From Deltaproteobacteria bacterium (GTDB lineage: Bacteria; Desulfobacterota; Desulfuromonadia; Desulfuromonadales; BM103), in contig JAFDBW010000059.1 in assembly GCA_019313105.1 (NCBI GenBank), positions 1 through 14,083 on the forward strand: a stretch of DNA of 14,083 nt. Reading direction: 5' to 3'. The position numbers were made by a program, and so were the translations under genes. The notes under the pieces were generated by a model that did no database searches, was not told the origin of the DNA, and was given only the letters and a program-made list of their open reading frames with translations. Below, piece by piece: positions 12,922 to 14,083 of this stretch (positions are counted from its first letter, which is position 1; every line of letters begins with the position of its first letter).

Positions 12922-14083
12922 ATGAGCAAACATTATGATATCGCTATCGTCGGCAGTTCCCTGGCGGCACAGATCGCCGCCGCCCTGTTGGTCAAACAGG
13001 GCGGCAGGGTCCTGTTCCTGAGCGAGACCGGGATGCAGGCCCCGACATGGTTTCATTCTTCTCTTTTCCTGGAAAAAATCCTCGGCGTACTGGGCGGCCG
13101 CTCCTGCTTTATGGCCCAGCGACCGATCCAGATCGTTTCCGAGCACTCGAGGTTGACCGTTAGCAACGACATCTCCCTTGAAAAGGAGTTGCAGCGGGAG
13201 TTTGGGACCTCCGGACCCGCCATCAGCGACTGGTTGGCGGGGCTCCAGGAGCAGGGACAGCGATTGGAAGAACTGTTCTGGGAGAACGGCGGCCTACCTT
13301 GGCCATCGTTCAAGGCAAAGACGCGTTTTAAACTGCTCTGCGTGCGCTACAGAGTGAATCAGTCTGTGCTGGAACAACCGATCGCGGATCAGCTATCAGG
13401 CTTCGCGGACCTGCCGAGAGCATTCCTGACCGATCTGTTGCAGGGGCTTGCGTTGACCCCGGTCGGCAACCTGTCTACGGCCCGTGCCGCAATTTTGTGG
13501 GCACAGGCCCAAAGACCTGAGAACGTCAGGGGAGCCGAGTTCAGCAAGACGCTGGAGAAGCGTTTCGACCAGTTTCAAGGGACAAGGGCCCCGTTGGAGA
13601 ATTTGAAGCCCTTCGAATTCGACGGCTCGCGATGGACAGGCGGGCAGCTCGTATCGGGCGGCCGGTTCAGCGCCGACAACTTCCTCATCGGCGACCGGCG
13701 ACTGGCCGGGTTGTTCGAGGCCGGTGAGCCGGTGCAGGTTCCCTCTTTCCCTGTTCGCGCCGCATGGCAAACCGACAATCTTGCCGGGCAATTATCCAAA
13801 CTGCTGAGGACGCGGTTGATCTGCGGAGGCCGCCTGCCATTACGGATGGCCATTGAACAGGCCGACGAACAGTTGCGTGGGCTGGTCCACAGCACCGAAG
13901 ATGCAACGGCTGATGAGATCATAAGACAGCTCGAGCCTGTCCTACCCTTTGCCGAATACCGACTCGATGCATTAGGCCGCGCACAGAATCCAACGCCGCA
14001 AGTGACGCGTCAAGAAACCAAGCTGTTGGCAGGCCTTCCGTTGCGGGCCGGCAAGAACCTGTACTGGGCGGACAATACCGTCC
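12922..14083 (+). CDS. Divergent Rossmann-fold (FAD/NAD(P)-binding-like) protein, 3' end cut by the window
   Basis: The frame is open from the ATG at 12922 to the right edge (387 codons), so this is a partial gene. The N-terminus DIAIVGSSLAAQIAAALL (6-23) followed by GGRVLFLSE is a beta-alpha-beta dinucleotide fold. The classical GxGxxG is replaced by GSSLAA, so the binding loop is unusual. The rest includes a mixed helical segment (about 85-230) and a later GGRFSADNFLIGD stretch that could be the second part of a flavoprotein-type fold. I do not recognise the subfamily. There is no signal peptide, CxxCH heme site or cysteine cluster in the visible part. The ribosome binding site is weak (AAGGG at 10 bases). 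It follows the DUF523 gene by 132 bp with no terminator, so it may end the purMN operon. Confidence 0.75.
   Translation, partial: MSKHYDIAIVGSSLAAQIAAALLVKQGGRVLFLSETGMQAPTWFHSSLFLEKILGVLGGRSCFMAQRPIQIVSEHSRLTVSNDISLEKELQREFGTSGPAISDWLAGLQEQGQRLEELFWENGGLPWPSFKAKTRFKLLCVRYRVNQSVLEQPIADQLSGFADLPRAFLTDLLQGLALTPVGNLSTARAAILWAQAQRPENVRGAEFSKTLEKRFDQFQGTRAPLENLKPFEFDGSRWTGGQLVSGGRFSADNFLIGDRRLAGLFEAGEPVQVPSFPVRAAWQTDNLAGQLSKLLRTRLICGGRLPLRMAIEQADEQLRGLVHSTEDATADEIIRQLEPVLPFAEYRLDALGRAQNPTPQVTRQETKLLAGLPLRAGKNLYWADNTV

Noticed and set aside
12817..13313. Minus-strand frames of 109 and 86 codons under the last gene
   Set aside because: Both are shadows of the long plus-strand frame with the Rossmann motif, which is open to the window edge.

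Overview
The window looks like chromosome from a member of the Desulfuromonadales/Geobacterales (formerly Deltaproteobacteria). Support comes from several signs together: a PxxKW-type cysteine-rich small protein, a DHH-CBS-CBS-tRNA nucleotidyltransferase fusion, a GEMM-like riboswitch, class 1B PyrD with PyrK, and purine-rich 7-nt tandem repeats between genes. This placement is from memory of such genomes, not from a search. Most of the window is housekeeping genes. I see no phage, IS element, CRISPR array, tRNA or rRNA.

Layout. (1) 1-484 holds no convincing gene. On the minus strand it has a divergent GEMM-I-like (cyclic dinucleotide) riboswitch whose last helix overlaps a strong intrinsic terminator. 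The gene it would control is not visible and may lie left of the window. (2) 485-2432, minus: an alpha-D-phosphohexomutase (phosphoglucomutase/phosphomannomutase) and a YcgN/YkgJ-family cysteine-cluster protein, separated by an approximately 130-bp imperfect palindrome. (3) 2568-2906, plus: a nine-cysteine PxxKW-family protein with its own promoter and terminator. (4) 2963-5029, minus: a compact operon of a site-2-protease-like M50 membrane peptidase, scpA and scpB, with a promoter at 5068-5096. (5) 5241-10436, minus: rimI, pyrK, pyrD and the DHH/CBS/nucleotidyltransferase fusion. (6) 10546-14083, plus: purM, purN, a DUF523 protein of the TudS type, and the 5' part of a gene for a divergent Rossmann-fold (probably flavin-binding) protein that runs off the right edge.

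How the genes fit together. PyrK and PyrD form the NAD-dependent dihydroorotate dehydrogenase of pyrimidine synthesis. PurM and PurN are two steps of purine synthesis, with a probable nucleobase desulfidase translationally coupled behind them. ScpA and ScpB are the kleisin and accessory subunits of the SMC chromosome-condensation complex. RimI and the nucleotidyltransferase act on the translation apparatus.

The most unusual features are the orphan riboswitch with its overlapping terminator, and a set of in-register heptanucleotide tracts. Three of those tracts sit exactly at the 3' ends of genes and write the same Gly-Thr-Arg-Asp C-terminal tail into three unrelated proteins. I did not find a clearly new multi-gene system.
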